59,622 bases of DNA from Halomonas salinarum (GTDB lineage Bacteria; Pseudomonadota; Gammaproteobacteria; Pseudomonadales; Halomonadaceae), in the NCBI RefSeq assembly GCF_012062845.1, contig NZ_WWNB01000022.1, forward strand, positions 1 through 59,622, given 5' to 3'. The translations under genes were made by a program, and so were the position numbers. The notes beneath the pieces were generated by a model. That model worked only from the letters and a program-made list of their open reading frames with translations, was not told the DNA's origin and made no database searches. Of the stretch, positions 58,212 to 59,622 are shown one piece after another (within the stretch, counting starts at the first letter, position 1; every line of letters starts with the position of its first letter).

Positions 58212-58220
58212 TGCTATAAT
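58212..58220 (+). promoter_or_regulatory. Extended -10 promoter pointing out of the element
   Basis: TGC-TATAAT on the + strand, with no good -35 but the extended -10 motif. It points toward ndpA (antisense in the integrated state) and toward int in the excised circle, where the distance to int ATG would be about 264 bases. A nearly paired stem (AGCAAGGATTG at about 58163 with CAATCCTTTTGCT at 58203-58215) overlaps it. Confidence 0.45.
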
Positions 58221-58264
58221 GCCTATCTGAGGACTGTGAAAATCCTTTCTTATCAATACCTTGT

Positions 58265-59260
58265 TCAGCGCTTCTTGAGCTGGTCACGCAGCGCCGTCGG
58301 AACCTTCTTGATGATCAGCCGCTCCTGCTGCGCATCGTACTCGACGCTGTCGCCCAGCAGGTGCGAGTCGAAGCTGATTGACACCCCGCCAGCGCGCCCC
58401 GTGAAGCGGCGAAACTGGTTAAGGGCGCGCTTGTCTGGCGGGATCTCCGGTGACAGGCCGTAATCCTGCTGACGGATGTGATCATAGAAGGCCTTGGGTT
58501 GCTGCTCGTCGACCAGTTCCGAGAGCTCATCCAGAGTGATGGGCTCGCCACGGCTCGCCTGGTCGCTGGCATAGTCGATGACGGCATCAGTCTTCTCGCG
58601 GCTCTGTTCCTCGGAAAGGTCTTCCTGCTCGACATAGTCGCTGAATGCCTTGAGCAGAGTGCGCGTCTCGCTCGAGGCGTCGACGCCCTCCTGTGCCCCG
58701 AGCAGGGCTGCGAAGTCATCGGCCAGCTTCTTTCCGCCGCGATCACGCAGGAAGGAGAGATACTGGCGCGACGGTGAGCCCTCCTGCCATTGGGTCAGAT
58801 TAATGCGCGCGGCAAGCGAGGGCTGAGTCAGGTTGAGCTGATTGACGGTCACGACGTTCTGGTCGTCATCAAGGCCAAAACCCTGGCGCTGATGCAAGAG
58901 CGCAAGCGAGAGATATTCGGTGTCGCCCTGGCGATCATGGGCGATGAGCAAATGCCCGCCCAGCGGCAGGTGGTCATCAACAAGCGCTTTGACGCCCTCG
59001 GCGAGCTCTCGGGAGAACGTCACGAAGTCCTGGTCACCTGCCAGCAAGGAGGAAAGGCGCGGGGCGAAGTCGCCGACGTCATCGCCCTCGGCGAAGCGGC
59101 CCCACGTCTTGCTCTTGCCGTGGAAGGCCTTGTTGAAGCCGGCCAGCAACTCGCTCATGGTGGGGGAGTCACCCATGGCCGCGGTGGCGGGCGTGAGGGT
59201 CGCCGGGGTGTCGCTGCCGGCCTTGTCGATGGTGTGAACGATGCTTTGAAGAATCGGCAT
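58265..59260 (-). CDS. ndpA: Nucleoid-associated protein NdpA/YejK (chimeric C-terminus)
   Basis: 331 residues, same size as E. coli YejK (335). YejK proteins bind the nucleoid. N-terminal MPILQSIVHTIDKAG and the C-terminal [20 protein letters not shown], then [19 protein letters not shown] fit the family. The last 28 codons before the stop lie inside the element's right end, so they came with the element; the host's own version is at 43849-43962. The 28 residues differ at six positions. ATG 59260 has AAGGG upstream. Confidence 0.93.
   Translation of the reverse strand: MPILQSIVHTIDKAGSDTPATLTPATAAMGDSPTMSELLAGFNKAFHGKSKTWGRFAEGDDVGDFAPRLSSLLAGDQDFVTFSRELAEGVKALVDDHLPLGGHLLIAHDRQGDTEYLSLALLHQRQGFGLDDDQNVVTVNQLNLTQPSLAARINLTQWQEGSPSRQYLSFLRDRGGKKLADDFAALLGAQEGVDASSETRTLLKAFSDYVEQEDLSEEQSREKTDAVIDYASDQASRGEPITLDELSELVDEQQPKAFYDHIRQQDYGLSPEIPPDKRALNQFRRFTGRAGGVSISFDSHLLGDSVEYDAQQERLIIKKVPTALRDQLKKR
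58352..58378. repeat. attR core (27 bp)
   Basis: Identical to attL core 43936-43962. Sequence below 58352 belongs to the element and keeps the ndpA frame; above 58378 is host ndpA. Confidence 0.93.
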
Positions 59261-59354
59261 GAAGGACCCTTGGCTCGTGCATGGGGCGCCGATGATACCG
59301 CATGATCGCCCTTGGCTGGTCCTTTCAGTGGAGGTCGGTTGTCGAGAGGAGCGC

Positions 59355-59504
59355 TCAGGCCAGGAGTCCCTTGCCGATCAGGTTGAGGCTCGCCAGCAGC
59401 AAAATGCCATAGGCAGCGCGACGTAAGGTCTGATCGCTTAACGGGGGTGGCAAACGTCTGGCGAATTCAGTGCTGGCGGCCACGACACAGGCTCCCGGAA
59501 CCTG
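59355..59504 (-). pseudogene. C-terminal fragment of a TauE/SafE-family transporter gene
   Basis: Minus-strand frame reads PGACVVAASTEFARRLPP, then LSDQTLRRAAYGILLLASLN and LIGKGLLA before TGA. This is the closing helix and end of TauE/SafE sulfite/anion exporters. An in-frame TGA (59505-59507) and unrelated sequence lie directly upstream, so the gene is cut to its last 50 codons. Confidence 0.6.
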
Positions 59505-59622
59505 TCAACCTGATTCGGACAGCTCGTTAAAAATTAATGTCGATTTCGTCGCGGTGTCGATTGCCACCGATAGTGTCGGGAAGTTCACCACGCTGTAGGG
59601 GGCCGGGTCGTCGTCATCGGGC
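59503..59622. mobile_element. Possible insertion sequence end
   Basis: The TauE/SafE frame breaks at about 59503, where TGTCAACCTGATTCGGACAG begins. TGTCG-type motifs repeat at about 59537, 59553 and 59572, as in IS21-like ends with several recombinase sites. A minus-strand frame of 38 codons enters from the window edge and stops at 59505. No transposase is visible, so this is a weak call. Confidence 0.35.

Larger units (their letters stand above)
43936..58378 (+). mobile_element. Integrated capsid-encoding element (satellite-like or minimal prophage)
   Basis: The unit is 14,416 bp, bounded by a 27-bp identical core in ndpA. Its DNA is AT-richer than the flanks, and all confident genes face +. 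In order it has a tyrosine integrase, a structured control region, a RepL-like protein, an antirepressor, small genes, a head module (portal, adaptor, possible scaffold, decoration, major capsid protein, large terminase), a head-closure-like gene, a tape measure protein, a membrane peptide and two cargo genes. No tail tube, chaperone, baseplate, fibre, lysis, repressor or helicase gene is visible. A capsid-forming phage satellite fits best; a deleted prophage is possible. Confidence 0.9.

Overview
The window looks like a chromosomal piece of a Halomonadaceae-type gammaproteobacterium (Halomonas or a close relative). The reasons are the GC-rich host DNA and the mix of RlmM, EpmC, TopB, Uup, RfaH, AmpG, NdpA/YejK, DUF3080 and DUF5924 homologues. 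No database search was possible, so the genus is an inference. The window opens inside a 5S rRNA gene, the end of an rRNA operon.

Bases 1-43.8 kb are ordinary host chromosome. They carry rRNA modification (rlmM), tRNA and translation factors (proS, epmC, a tusA-like gene), DNA metabolism (topB, tatD, uup), envelope and muropeptide genes (ampG, an amiD-like amidase, a lytic transglycosylase), metal and fluoride transport (CDF exporter, crcB, DUF411), a MATE pump, an ABC exporter, trxC, and several conserved proteins of unknown role. Two regulatory themes stand out. First, two promoters, one for a universal stress protein and one for a 40-residue CcoM-like membrane protein, have FNR/Anr-type boxes with the same box-to--10 geometry. 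Second, one strand holds a compact four-gene set: a cupredoxin-like protein, a GGDEF-EAL protein, a DUF3034 protein and a lipoprotein truncated haemoglobin.

Bases 43,936-58,378 are an integrated mobile element of about 14.4 kb, AT-richer than the host, with every confident gene on the + strand. A 27-bp identical core lies at both ends. The element sits in the 3' end of ndpA (yejK). It brought its own version of the last 28 codons, so the present ndpA is a chimera, and the original host 3' end lies stranded beside trxC. It encodes a tyrosine integrase, a RepL-like winged-helix protein, an AntA-type antirepressor, a near-complete head module (portal, adaptor, possible scaffold, decoration protein, major capsid protein, large terminase) and a tape measure protein. 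I see no tail tube, baseplate, fibre, lysis, repressor or helicase gene. This is what a capsid-encoding phage satellite would look like; a shrunken prophage is the main alternative. A long structured regulatory region follows int, and a two-gene cargo operon lies next to attR.

Bases 58,265-59,622 return to the host: ndpA, then a TauE/SafE gene reduced to its last 50 codons, cut by what may be an insertion sequence end running off the window.
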